Positions 11,669-21,059 of a stretch of DNA of 64,000 nt are shown in pieces. Where the stretch lies: NCBI RefSeq assembly GCF_910592395.1, contig NC_088314.1, forward strand, positions 13,204,001 through 13,268,000, given 5' to 3'. The notes beneath the pieces are model-generated. The model made no database searches, was not told where the DNA came from, and saw nothing but the letters and a program-made list of their open reading frames with translations. Numbering within the stretch: the stretch's first letter is position 1; the number at the start of each line of letters is the position of its first letter. Source of the stretch: Lineus longissimus (Eukaryota > Nemertea > Pilidiophora > Heteronemertea > Lineidae). Made by a program: the position numbers and the translations under genes.

Positions 11669-12837
11669 TTATTCATGTAGGCCCACATCTTCATAGTCAA
11701 GCAAATCGATGAATGCCATGCCATCTTCCTCTTCTTCGTCCAGTTGAGGAAGTGGTCCTCCTTCAATTTCGCCCATGCGGAGGGATGCTTCAAACCCGCT
11801 TTCGATCACTTGGGGGGTTACAGCGTCCCAGGCGTTACTGACAATGGTGACAACATCATTTAGTTCAATACGGTTGCATTGTCCTGCTGCGTTGGTATGC
11901 TGCGTTTTCCACGACTTCCACTCCTTACGTGCGTTGGACTTAAACGATTGCAACGTCTAGGGGCTGGACCAATGATGTACACCCTGCTGGTACAAAGTGC
12001 ATGATTCCAACTAGCTCCGTTACTCGCATACCGAAGTCTTCAGACCGATGGACACTATAACGATCCAGTATCAAGATAACCTGCTCTGCTGGCTGCCTCT
12101 CCAGGTACGGTTGATAGACTTCCTCGATCCAGTGTTCGGCTGTCTCTTGTCTTACCCATCCTGTGGCAGATGATGTAACAACCACATTAGCTGACAAATC
12201 TTGTGCTTGAAGGGCTGCTAGCTGTCGTACAAACCCACGACCCGGAAACGTTATGAGGGCTAGCATCTCATCACCACTGGCCGCAACGCAGAGTGTTACA
12301 GTGCACCCTAGTTTAACATTCGATCGTGACGTACGTACGTCAATGGAAGCAGCACCTTTTCGGTTACACGAGTGCATGGGTCTAAAGTCAAAAAGAATGA
12401 AAGTTTCGTCCATGTAATAAATCGCATTGCGATGTTGAATTGATCAATAGTCCCAGTGACTTCATTGCGGAATACCTCAATTCGTATTGCAGCATCGGCT
12501 GGCAGGGTTGTAGTGTTTTTGTTCACTTTACGCAGGGTAATCTGTTTTCTCTTCATAAAAAGTTCAACCCATCCAGCCGAGGCTTGAAAATCATGTAAGA
12601 TTGGTCTTGTTTCAACGATTTCATTTCGCCTGGCATCTGTCAGACCACCCCACCAGGCATGGAAGGATTCCAAAGCCATTTCTTGCAAGTCCTGTACGGC
12701 GACGGGTAGGCGTATTTCACGTTGCTGGAGAAACCATTCATGAAGCTCATTTTCAACTTGAGGCCAGCAACCGATATCTTTCGGATTCACCCTTCTACTT
12801 CTTCCTTCATTCCCTTGTTGTCCTCGTTCCAAGCTTG
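11669..12837 (-). pseudogene. pogo transposase, second DNA-binding and DDE part (copy B)
   Basis: Reading leftward, the frame opens with SLERGQQGNEGR, then the CENPB-type domain (DIGCWPQVENELHEWF ... WVELFMKRKQ). After a frameshift near 12415 comes the DDE domain: MDETFILFDF (first Asp), ILILDRYSVHRSED (second) and CTSLVQPLDVAI (third). A further shift near 11950 leads to FKSNARKEWKSWKTQ and an acidic tail ending at 11669. The DDD pattern is typical of pogo/Tigger transposases. Frameshifts and separation from the N-terminus make it inactive. Confidence 0.88.
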
Positions 12838-13142
12838 TTAAAGGCCATATATCTAGGTTTTTTGCCATTTTCTGCTGTAAGACGATTTCAAAAGTGTACC
12901 TAACACTTTATACAATACAGAAAACCAAATGCAATTAGCTCCATCCATTTTGAAGATATAGCCAATTATGTGTTTGACAACTTGATTACCTAATCAGGCT
13001 AGCAACTGGCTTGTTAGAGCCAGGCGGCGGGTTCAGCAAAAGTTGTGATGTAGATCAGGTTATCTGTACATGTCATGCAATCATAAAAGCAGGAGGGCCT
13101 TAATTAATTATGCAAACCTGGAAGTAATGTGTTTCATTCACT

Positions 13143-13448
13143 ATGGTGTATTTTGTGGCTCCGAATTGTGTCAAGGCTAGCACAAAGAACAATCGAATGA
13201 CGGATGGGACCCATTTTCATGAATTTCCAAAGCCAGTTGAACGAGAGAGGAGGAAGCTGTGGATTCGAAAGTGCAAACGTTTGGAGTGTTGGAAGCCTGG
13301 GCCTTCGGCCAAACTTTGCAGTGATCACTTTATCGATACGGATTATCACATGAAGCCGGATATCTGCATCCAACTGAATATTAAATGCCACTTGTTAAAA
13401 ACAGCTGTTCCAACCATGTCAATTGCATTTAATGCCCGAGGCTGCTGA
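13143..13448 (+). CDS. THAP-type zinc finger protein fragment
   Basis: The 101-codon ORF has the THAP layout: an N-terminal APNC, then FHEFPKP, a conserved Trp (KLWIRKC) and LCSDHF supplying the C-x2-H half. THAP is a C2CH DNA-binding finger found in P-element and Kolobok transposases. C-x4-C spacing places the first zinc ligand at residue 4, which is Phe here, so the finger is probably damaged. No transposase domain follows in frame. It belongs to the 12842-19379 TTAA element. Confidence 0.75.
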   Translation: MVYFVAPNCVKASTKNNRMTDGTHFHEFPKPVERERRKLWIRKCKRLECWKPGPSAKLCSDHFIDTDYHMKPDICIQLNIKCHLLKTAVPTMSIAFNARGC

Positions 13449-13842
13449 GGTCGGTTGTTATACATAATGTGTAGGCCCTATTGGGGCCTGTGATACCACA
13501 TAGTGTCTTCTTGTGTTCCAGCCATAGCAAGGTGACAGCGACACAGGTCAGTGTCAGTGACAGCCACTGTCAATGACAGATTATTGTCATCTGACATCTA
13601 GGCCTATCTAACGTTGCACGGCATTATATCGTCACGTCAAGATGATTGTGCATAATACCGTCACTTTTCAATAGTAGTTCAGCGTCATGACATAACTGGC
13701 GATACAACACAGACGAGGCGAAACAATATTGTGCAACATTAGTCTGTTCAAAAATCATACATGTTATGCATCTGCAACCATCTATCAATGTCTTCTTTGC
13801 TATATCGGCAGGTCTGCCATGCAAATTGATTAACCACAAATT

Positions 13843-13995
13843 CTAATCACTTTCGTCCGAATGATCACTCTCATTATGATCTAGTGATATTAATGGCTCG
13901 AACATGTACGGCTCAACGTTTAAATATCCTTCTGTATCGACCAAAACATCCTCAAATTCACTGCTCTCACTCTCTGAACTGTATGCGGAAGCCAT
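13843..13995 (-). CDS. Short acidic ORF of the TTAA element
   Basis: A 50-codon ORF starts MASAYSSESESSEFEDVL and continues through EGYLNVEPYMFEPL to an acidic Ser/Asp/Glu tail. The Y-x-FEP signature after an acidic leader resembles the N-termini of invertebrate transposon-associated proteins related to the P2X7-like cytoplasmic domain family; this is from memory. Any continuation would need splicing, and I see no clear donor before the stop at 13843. It is antisense to, and downstream of, the THAP ORF. Confidence 0.4.
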   Translation of the reverse strand: MASAYSSESESSEFEDVLVDTEGYLNVEPYMFEPLISLDHNESDHSDESD

Positions 13996-14225
13996 CTTGC
14001 TTTGTTCTGACTGGCCTGATCTACGTCATCGAAAAATCCCTAGCGGAACTAATTTAAAGTTGTGTGTGGTGGGAAATTCAAATAGTTTAAAATTGAAAAT
14101 TGAAATAACTAAATAATGACTTTATTATTAGAATTTTTTTAATGTCTGGGATCTTGTTTTTTTAACCCTCAACATATTTCATGAGTATCAAGCATGTTTT
14201 CAAACCTTGATATATGAAGGGGTGC

Positions 14226-14515
14226 ATGCAAAAACAGCCTAAGTCACTTTTTACCATTTTCCAGGAGAGCCAAAAAACTGTTATTTTTTGATCTGTCATG
14301 GCAGCATTAAAATATGTACTTCTAGACACACAGGGGCATTGGTAATACCCTGTATGCAGTTTGAACGCTGTATTAAACACCAACAGTGGTAATAAGGGGC
14401 ATGTTCTGTTTTGAGGTAGGTCACTACAAGGTAAAACAACCTAAGTCGGATATTTTTTTGTGGCAAAATGACCTAAGTCAGGATTCTTTTACCGGCAAAA
14501 CAACCCAAGTCATTT
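14226..14515. promoter_or_regulatory. Left subterminal motif cluster
   Basis: A GCAAAAACA-RCCTAAGTCA-type motif occurs at the left TIR (about 14226) and again near 14431, 14464 and 14492 with small changes (AACAACCTAAGTCGG, AATGACCTAAGTCAGG, AACAACCCAAGTCA). CACTA- and Mu-like transposases bind repeated subterminal sites of this sort. Their use as binding sites here is inference. Confidence 0.6.
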
Positions 14516-15065
14516 TTTTCATATCAGTTGAGTTTGCTTCTCAAATTTGGTTATATCTACATTGAAAACCTGACCCAAGGCACTCATACCTGGTTGTTTT
14601 TGCCACTGAAAGAGCCATAGCAGTGACCTGAGCAGTTTTTCTACATAATAAAAGGACTGACCTAAAATACAAGAGTGTCTTCCAGCAGTCACATTTTTAT
14701 TGCACAAAACTACAACCATCAAAATGAAATTACAAATACTGCAAAATGGCAGGAACTTCAACAACAAAAACACCTCAATACACATCAAAGATTAGTAACA
14801 ATTGAAAGTACTTCCCACCAGAACAAGACCAAGCAGGTTGACTGGTAAAAGAAAGAGTAACGGTAAAGCCATTTGGACGGTCCCTAACACAGCAAAAATT
14901 AACCATACATCCTTCTTAGAAAAGGACAAACCAGTGGTGTTCTGGTGATTCCACAAACACGTGCTATCTAGAACGAATGGCACTGCTGTCATACCAGATG
15001 ACCATGGAAGGACATACAGGTGTACATTCTATTAAATCACTGACATTGTTGAATTGCTGACCTAA

Positions 15066-18000
15066 CTAACCATCACTATCGTCGCAGTATTCGGACTCAT
15101 CACCGTCGTCACGTGGGTCTCGTTGATGTGGCAAGTTCTCAAAATAACGCTGTTTGTTAATATCAGGGATGTACGGAATCTGCTTAACTATGTCCTTCCA
15201 TTTCTGCAAGGACAACTCAATTGGCCCTGTGTACTTCAGAGCTAAATCCTCAGTAAATGCCCCTCTTTTCAAAATGTTAACCTTCTTCCATGATTCTTTC
15301 TTGTCTAGTGTGTACCTGCACCACACCTGGTCCTTGTGTTCAATTTGAACTTCTGCTCCAGTCTCCCAGTGAACCTCCCAACTCTTCCCATAGCTGAACC
15401 ACTTGACTTTAGAGAACTGAACATTTTTGTTCAATTCATCCTTGAACTGTGTTTTTATACTGCATTGGCTAAGTTTCCGGTAGTCCCAAAAGTCATCACC
15501 GGTCATGTGTGTAACTGAGAAAGGCCTAGGGAAATCCCTGGCATCTTGAATGACTTTGGCATAATCTTCAGGGGTGAAAATCTTTTCAACATCACACCTT
15601 TGCTTTATTAATCCAAAGTCCCGATCGTTGGCCAAACGGGTATGACCCCTGACTAATATCTTATGATCAATACTCTCGTACTGGCCTTTTTGTATCAGGC
15701 TCTGGAAGAAACAGACAACATCGTGATTTCGGTTTTGACCACCACATCCATCTGAATAGAATATGCCCTCTTCACTGCCAGTTTCACGCTCATCCAGTAA
15801 TTTCTTCAGACAAGAAGCTACCTCCGCTCCTCCTTTCTTCGCCACTGTTTCTGGGTAAATATACATGAAGCCATCACCAGTGACATGGTCATGGACACCA
15901 AAATTGTATGCATTTAGCTGCCTGGCATAGTACATGTCGCTGTGGGTCATGTTGGGTACCATCAGATTTTGCTGATAATCGAAACTATACATATCTGTTG
16001 AACGACCCACATTCAACCTTGATGACCTTGCTAGAATTCCATCATTTCGCATCTCTTCATATCCTTGGTCAGCCAAAATATGGTGAGCTTGCTTCTCCTC
16101 AATTAATGCTTGTTTCTTCTCTGCATCGGATTCAGCTGCAATTTTGGCATTCAGTAAGTCACAAGTGCCACAAGTGTCTGTACGTGGGAACCCAAAGGCT
16201 ATGTTGTATGTTTTAAATACAGTTCTATATTTCCGCTCAGTTACTTCACCCTTGAATATTCCGGTGTTCCTATGAGCCTCATAGGCCTCTGGCTCACTTT
16301 CACTCACGTAAGATTTCCACATTCGTTTGATGTTAAGATTGTGGGGTAGGTACTTAATGTTCGGGTTGTCCCGTTGAGAATAGTGGGACTTCTGCGGCCC
16401 GCAACTTCTGATGTGAATCTTAATTTTTGCTATGGTCTCGTCACTAGTTTTGTTCGGAGGTACGCGCTTCCCTCGCCTGTCAGGCTTTGGAGATATATGC
16501 TCATCACTGTCTAACACGTATCTCATTCGCGACCTGTCTATTCCATGAATCAGAAGGAAACAACCTGCACAGACTTCAGTTCTCTCACCATTCGGTCGTT
16601 TCACGAAATATTCATATGGACAGCATCGATTTCGTTTATCTGGTGTTAGTTTCCTGTGTTGTTTCTCAGTGCTTTGTACTACCAAACCTAACAGGTACTG
16701 GTTCTGGATTTCCCGACTGGTCATACGGTAAAATCCCTTGAATATACTATCTGCCTCCCCTCCCAATTTCTCGAAACATTTTTTGCGGCATTCTTTACGC
16801 ACGAGTCTCCTTGGCGAAACAACTTTATTTTTATAGTTGATGTATTCCTCCCCCGCCGTTCTTTTCTTTTTGCTCATGTTTCGCTTCCAATTTTCTGGCT
16901 GTGGGGTCTTACGTTTCTTCAGAAAGTCTGTAAGAAAAAGAAAATGAAGAACTTGTCCAACAATTTGAACTACAGTGATACCAACAAGCCATCTCTTGGA
17001 TTTTATAACAAGTCTAAGCTTTGAGGAAATGACAACCTTGGTACTTTGAATCCCAACTTTGCTCTTAGGTTTTTGATTTTGAAACTTTGTCTAGGAAAGT
17101 CAAATTGAAAGTAGTGCCATAAAAAGAACAGAGTTTGATAAAACCGTAGTACAATGTACCTGGGAAGAACTTACCACCATCATTGGCATCAATGCCCTGT
17201 TGCTGGTTCATGTCAACAACACCCAGTGGCTGGTTCACAATCACATCAACAACACCCTGTGGCTGGTCTACATCAACAACATATGGTGGCTGGTCTACAT
17301 CAATAACATCTGGTGGCTGGTTTACATCAACAACAGCTGGTGGCTGGTCTACATCAATAACATCTGGTGGCTGGTCTACATCAATAACATCTGGTGGCTG
17401 GTCTACATCAAGAACATCTGGTGGCTGGTCAACATCAAAAACATCCTGCAGTTGAATCACATCATCGTCTGCAATGCAATACAAATAAACCTAGTGTAAA
17501 GTTAAATACAACAACCTATTTTGAAAAAAAGAGGTTCAATGCAACCAAGAGTACCAAGTCCCTGCTCAAGAAAACCGCATTATGAGATAAAGAACATACA
17601 TGGTACATTCCAGGCCATATTCATAAATATTTCTTAGGTTTAGAATAGATGCATGTACAATGTATCCTTTACTTAATCATTTTCAGGGCAAATGTTGTTT
17701 GCCTGAAGAAACTTTAGGAGGCCCTGACCTTGTGTTTTGGATATCTCAACACCTTACATTTTCATACAGAGAGCATTTGTATTTAAGCGTATCATGAGGC
17801 TAAAAACTTACCAACATTAAGAGGCTGGTCCACATCAACAAGGGCTTGAGCCTGGGCCACATTGACAATAGCCTTCTGTGGTTGGACCCCATGAACGATA
17901 ACCTTTTGTTGAGTTGTGATGCCAACATCTTGTGAGTGTGAATGGAAAGTCTGAGACTCGGAATGTTTCTGAGTTCGCACAGTGACATCTGGCCTTCCCT

Positions 18001-18349
18001 CAGGTTCTGCACGAGGAGCAGATTGTTCAGCTGCGTTTAAAAGTTCATGTCCAATATTTAACTCAATCATAGTATTGCCATCAAATTCCACAGGTTCTAA
18101 TGTCTCTGCCATAACAACTGCCCCAGCCATGCCAGCTGGCATTGGTACGTTTTTTGGCTCAACAATCATTTTTGAATTTAACAAACTTGAACCATTGTTA
18201 TCAATGTCGGTACCGGTAACCTCGTTGTCTGAGGAGTCCCCACCATCAGAGGGTTCATAGTCTGGGTCTCTATCATCATCACTGGGACCTGAACTTTCGT
18301 CAAGCAACTCCAGTACATCTTTCAGCTTGTATTTGTTCTGCTTTGCCAT
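15066..18349 (-). CDS. 897-residue transposase-like protein, three exons
   Basis: Exon 1 is 18349-17812, followed by GTAAGTTTTTA. Exon 2 is 17468-17175, preceded by TTGCATTGCAG and followed by GTAAGTTCTTCC. Exon 3 is 16927-15066, preceded by TTCTTACAG. All junctions are phase 1 and the total is 2694 nt with no stop before 15066. Residues 1-180 are acidic; about 181-278 are a DVDQPPDVI repeat; from about 295 a basic segment leads into Cys pairs (RCCPYEY, VCAGCF, DTCGTCD). Then come SFDYQQN (D594), YSDGCGGQNRN (D670) and GHTRLANDRDFGLIKQ (about 712-714), spaced like an RNase-H/DDE triad. The arrangement matches uncharacterised metazoan proteins I recall (possibly DUF7869-type), not a transposase family I can name. 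It is the only gene of the 14216-19370 element and looks intact. Confidence 0.8.
17183..17455. repeat. Coding minisatellite (27-bp units)
   Basis: Units containing CATCTGGTGGCTGGTCTACATC repeat about ten times with changes and one longer variant. On the minus strand they encode the nine-residue repeat DVDQPPDVI in exon 2 of the 897-residue gene. A lone DVDQP at the end of exon 1 shows that the repeat grew from pre-existing coding sequence around the intron. To respect length limits: the unit core is CTGGTGGCTGG. Confidence 0.85.
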
Positions 18350-18483
18350 TCTGTCCGCCTGAAATCAAAGAAAGCTTAGTGTAAACAAGAGTCCTGTAAT
18401 AGTACCATTCAGATAAATTCATGGTGTTCCAAAAAGGTTATTATTACCCCGGTCTCTCCTGAAACCTTTCAGTAGAACTCAGA

Positions 18484-18681
18484 AAGGCTGCCGTCAATTC
18501 AGCGCACTAGCTGATCATTCCAACCGGTACCCATTTATACACCTGGGTGGAGAGAAGCAACTGCAGGGTTAAGTGTCTTGCCCAGGGACACTGAAACCAG
18601 TATTGTGGTTCTAACCGGAGTTGAACCCACGACCTTTCGGTTATGAGTCCGGCGCTCTAACCATTACTCCACTGATTCCCC
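18484..18681 (-). mobile_element. tRNA-derived SINE
   Basis: On the minus strand, from 18681, a tRNA-like head contains an A-box-like TGGTTAGAGCGCC, a CAT in anticodon position (GGACTCATAACC) and a B-box-like GGTTCAACTCC. A body with CAGTGTCCCTGGGCAAG and a CTCTCCACCCAGGTGTATAA segment follows. This head-body layout is that of the V-SINE/Deu-like SINEs of marine deuterostomes, as I remember them. The mature tRNA fold is not kept past the B box. It lies upstream of the 897-residue gene's start codon, inside the innermost transposon. Confidence 0.75.
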
Positions 18682-18904
18682 AATACAAAGTTTGCTGATG
18701 GCGATGGCGATGAACTGGGGTGTTTGATTGATTTTTTTGTGCAGGCATGTTGCCACATTAAAGGCCTACGTGTACGCCTACGTTGTTAGCGACCAGCTAG
18801 CGAGCAAGATTGGGCTTAGGCCTATGTTATCACTGCCAGGACCACTCCTTTGTGCACTTACTAGGCATGTAATGCATTAGTACACACATTCTGAATCATT
18901 CTGC

Positions 18905-19370
18905 TGCATGCAAAAACAACCTAAGTCAGGTGCAACAAGATCACGCATTTTAAAGCACTAACGTTAAAATCTGTCAAATTTCTCATTCCTTTAGAATCTC
19001 TGTATAATAACCATTTATCTAAGCAGTTGCTATTTCAATACTCACCAAAAGAATAACTAAAAACCTCCAAAAACATTGATTGACAAAAAACAATGATTGA
19101 AGTAAACAGGTATTTTTCACCTCCTTTTGTGGAGAGCTGCATGCAAAAAGAGCCTAAGTCAGCAGATGTTAGAGCAAATACAACCTAAGTCAGACGTAGG
19201 TTATTTTTGCACCAGATCACCATCTTTGCCTTCATTTTTTGGCAGAAGAGGGCAGCACCTGTAGGCAAACCATATTATTGGTGGATAGGGGACGGTATAA
19301 GGATTACAGCAATGCCACCATGCAAAAACAGCCCAAGTCAGACTTGGGCTGTTTTTGCATGCACCCCTTC
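18905..19370. promoter_or_regulatory. Right subterminal motif cluster and terminal hairpin
   Basis: Copies of the AAAACA-ACCTAAGTCAG motif occur near 18910, 19143, 19175 and 19321. The one at 19175 is followed by an inverted partner (ACGTAGGTTATTTTTGC). At the tip, 19319-19358, TGCAAAAACAGCCCAAGTC meets its exact complement, forming a hairpin immediately inside the TIR. The left end lacks this palindrome. Confidence 0.65.
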
Positions 19371-19383
19371 ATATGGCCTTTAA

Positions 19384-19560
19384 GTCCCATTTACTGAACG
19401 TGTGGATCGATATTTTGTAGTGGTTCGCGTATTCCGTCATGCACGCCACCGTCCCATTCAAAAGGGCTGTCTGAAAGTCCTCTAGGTACCGAATTTTCTC
19501 CGTGACGGAATAACTCCTTCTTCGCTTCGGAAGAGGTTCATCTGCGTTGTCAATGATGTC
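19384..19560 (-). pseudogene. pogo transposase N-terminal helix-turn-helix (copy B)
   Basis: Read on the minus strand, DEPLPKRRRSYSVTEKIRYL ... TEYANHYKI ... FSKWDL is the psq/CENPB-N domain. It aligns residue by residue with copy C (DEPLPKRKRSYSVSEKLRYL). The frame runs into the TTAA junction at 19383 and resumes at 12837. The codon in the position of copy C's start Met is GCA here. Confidence 0.85.
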
Positions 19561-20059
19561 GGTATATGGCAGAAAAAGAGGCCAAGACTGGTTTATAAAC
19601 TCACCGGGTTATAAAAAAAAGGCCTACTTAATTCAAAAGATGAAATCGATGTATCTGACACTTCTATTCCATGCATAATTTTATGTTGCCTTTTTGGAGT
19701 CAGACAAGTACAAACAAGGTTATAAATTCATTAGATTGATTGAATTGCCCTCTGAAAATAAAACCTCATTCACACTTTCCAAATTTCCTTTCATTCATTT
19801 TTTTCAGAAACACCCGTTGAAATCCAGTAATTGGCGTCAGTTTTCCCAGAAATCATTTGAAGCAAGTTTACATCCTAGTTGGAAATCTACAAGTAGTCAT
19901 GTAATGTTTAATGCCCATGTCCGCACGGCGCTCCGGACCTCTGACTGGCCATACATGCTATATGCACACAATAGCTATAAATTACCATGATCTAGTTGGT
20001 ACAGGAAGGGGTATGGCCTGAATATATGGAACCCACCATAAAAAGGCGAAACTAGAGTA

Positions 20060-20840
20060 TACACATGATACACATGCAATCGGTAGCTGTTGACCAACGG
20101 GTTTTGAAAACCATCTTCACAGAACACAACAGGTAACGAACTGAGACTTTGTTATGGCATCATATTTGATGAAGTGTTGAAAGTTTATGTCTTTTCTGGT
20201 CTTCTGCGGGGATCTAATTAATTGATTCTCAGGGGGCGAGAACTAAAATCATACGCATCTTGAGCTTCAGGGCATTTGACACATTACTTACTGACCATGC
20301 GGGTATGGGAATAATGACACATTGGTACGTAGGTTTGAATAATATAGGAAGCCATCGATATATCATTTGAGGGTTGCTTCCGCCTCCATATATTTGTGCG
20401 ATCTTAACAAAAACCTTTCGCCCTTTCAACGATTACGTAGGCTTAATAAGCTCTTAATATAGCATCAAAATATCTAGTCAGAATTATCATAAATTAACCC
20501 TTGACGTCTTATTTTGACGTTAAATCATGGCGCCACCATAAAATTACAACACCCCAAATTCTTTCACGACAGACTGTACCTACACGATGACCGGCAAGTG
20601 ATAAACTTGACGGACATGTAATTAGTACGCCACCACCTACCCCATGACTGGATTATCCTCCTTCTCTTGGAGACTGATTACGCGGATGGAAACCATAAAG
20701 AATGCTTGAGGTAGCGGGTTTAAAATCACGTTGACAATATATTTAGTAGACCTATACTATTTTTCTGACAGGCAAGAAAAATCCACCGCACAGGCTGAAT
20801 ATTGTTGTAATCTCAGGCAAATATGCGCTAGCAAGATAAA
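20060..20840. other. No identifiable gene
   Basis: Flank to the right of pogo copy B. AT-rich, no convincing ORF or repeat. Confidence 0.4.
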
Positions 20841-20842
20841 TC

Positions 20843-21055
20843 CTATTTATGCCGCGGCATAATTCACCAGATCCGATGTTTTGATTGGTTGATTTATGGT
20901 GCACCACAATTCCGATTTACTTCCGTCCTCCATAAATGACACTTCCGTCCACAATTTCTATTTATGCCGCGGCATAATTCACGCGATCCGATGTTTTGAT
21001 TGGTCGATTTATGGTGCACCACAATTTTGATCTATGCCGTGGCATATTTCTGAAT
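20843..21055. repeat. 115-bp tandem duplication with palindromic core
   Basis: CTATTTATGCCGCGGCATAA recurs at 20843 and 20958, each copy followed by GATCCGATGTTTTGATTGG and ATTTATGGTGCACCACAAT. A third, partial copy begins near 21031 (CTATGCCGTGGCAT). ATGCCGCGGCAT is a perfect 12-base palindrome. Confidence 0.85.
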
Positions 21056-21059
21056 TCTG

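Larger units (their letters stand above)
14216..19370 (-). mobile_element. Innermost 5.2-kb transposon, superfamily unresolved
   Basis: The left end at 14216 and the complement of the right end at 19370 both begin GAAGGGGTGCATGCAAAAAC and match for 30 bases with one difference. The flanks are ATAT at 14212-14215 and 19371-19374. Because the sequence is locally palindromic, the duplication could be ATAT or only TA. Removing the insert reconstitutes the outer element's right TIR, which confirms the boundaries within a few bases. It carries one spliced minus-strand gene (15066-18349), clusters of a subterminal motif near both ends and a SINE near 18.5-18.7 kb. Size, TIRs and a single DDE-like gene make it look autonomous. 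Confidence 0.85.
12842..19379. mobile_element. Kolobok-like TTAA transposon with THAP ORF, itself interrupted
   Basis: It sits inside the pogo copy B transposase gene and is flanked by TTAA at 12838-12841 and 19380-19383. The left end reads AGGCCATATATCTAGGTTT. The right end, after removing the nested 14216-19370 insert, reads AGGCCATATATCAAGGTTT inward, 18 of 19 identical. TTAA followed by AGG is the end structure of Kolobok-type elements (the Xenopus T2 family is TTAAAGGRR). The element's own sequence is only about 1.4 kb: a THAP-domain ORF on the plus strand and a short acidic ORF on the minus strand. It looks like an internally deleted, non-autonomous copy. piggyBac also uses TTAA, but THAP argues for Kolobok. 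Confidence 0.8.
11017..20057 (-). mobile_element. pogo/Tigger-type transposon, copy B (split by a nest)
   Basis: The left end begins CTCTCGTTTCGCC and the complement of the right end begins CTCTAGTTTCGCC. Both run on into TTATGGTGGGTTC, about 28 bases with one mismatch and one indel. TA at 11015-11016 and 20058-20059 is the target duplication. The minus-strand transposase is cut in two by a 6.5-kb insertion (12842-19379). Without the insert the element is about 2.5 kb, normal for the group. Confidence 0.85.

Noticed and set aside
17183-17499. Plus-strand Trp/Ser/Thr-rich ORFs over the minisatellite
   Set aside because: They are mirror frames of the DVDQPP exon, which has matching splice sites and joins a long gene.
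18600-18681. Minus-strand tRNA gene (CAT anticodon)
   Set aside because: A- and B-box-like sequences are present, but the acceptor stem does not close and a SINE body follows without a break.
12842-19379. piggyBac element, from the TTAA duplication
   Set aside because: No piggyBac-type transposase; THAP ORF and AGG ends fit Kolobok better.
12842-19379. A single Kolobok element encoding both THAP and the 897-residue protein
   Set aside because: The 30-bp inverted ends at 14216 and 19370 and the restored 19-bp outer TIR show two separate elements.
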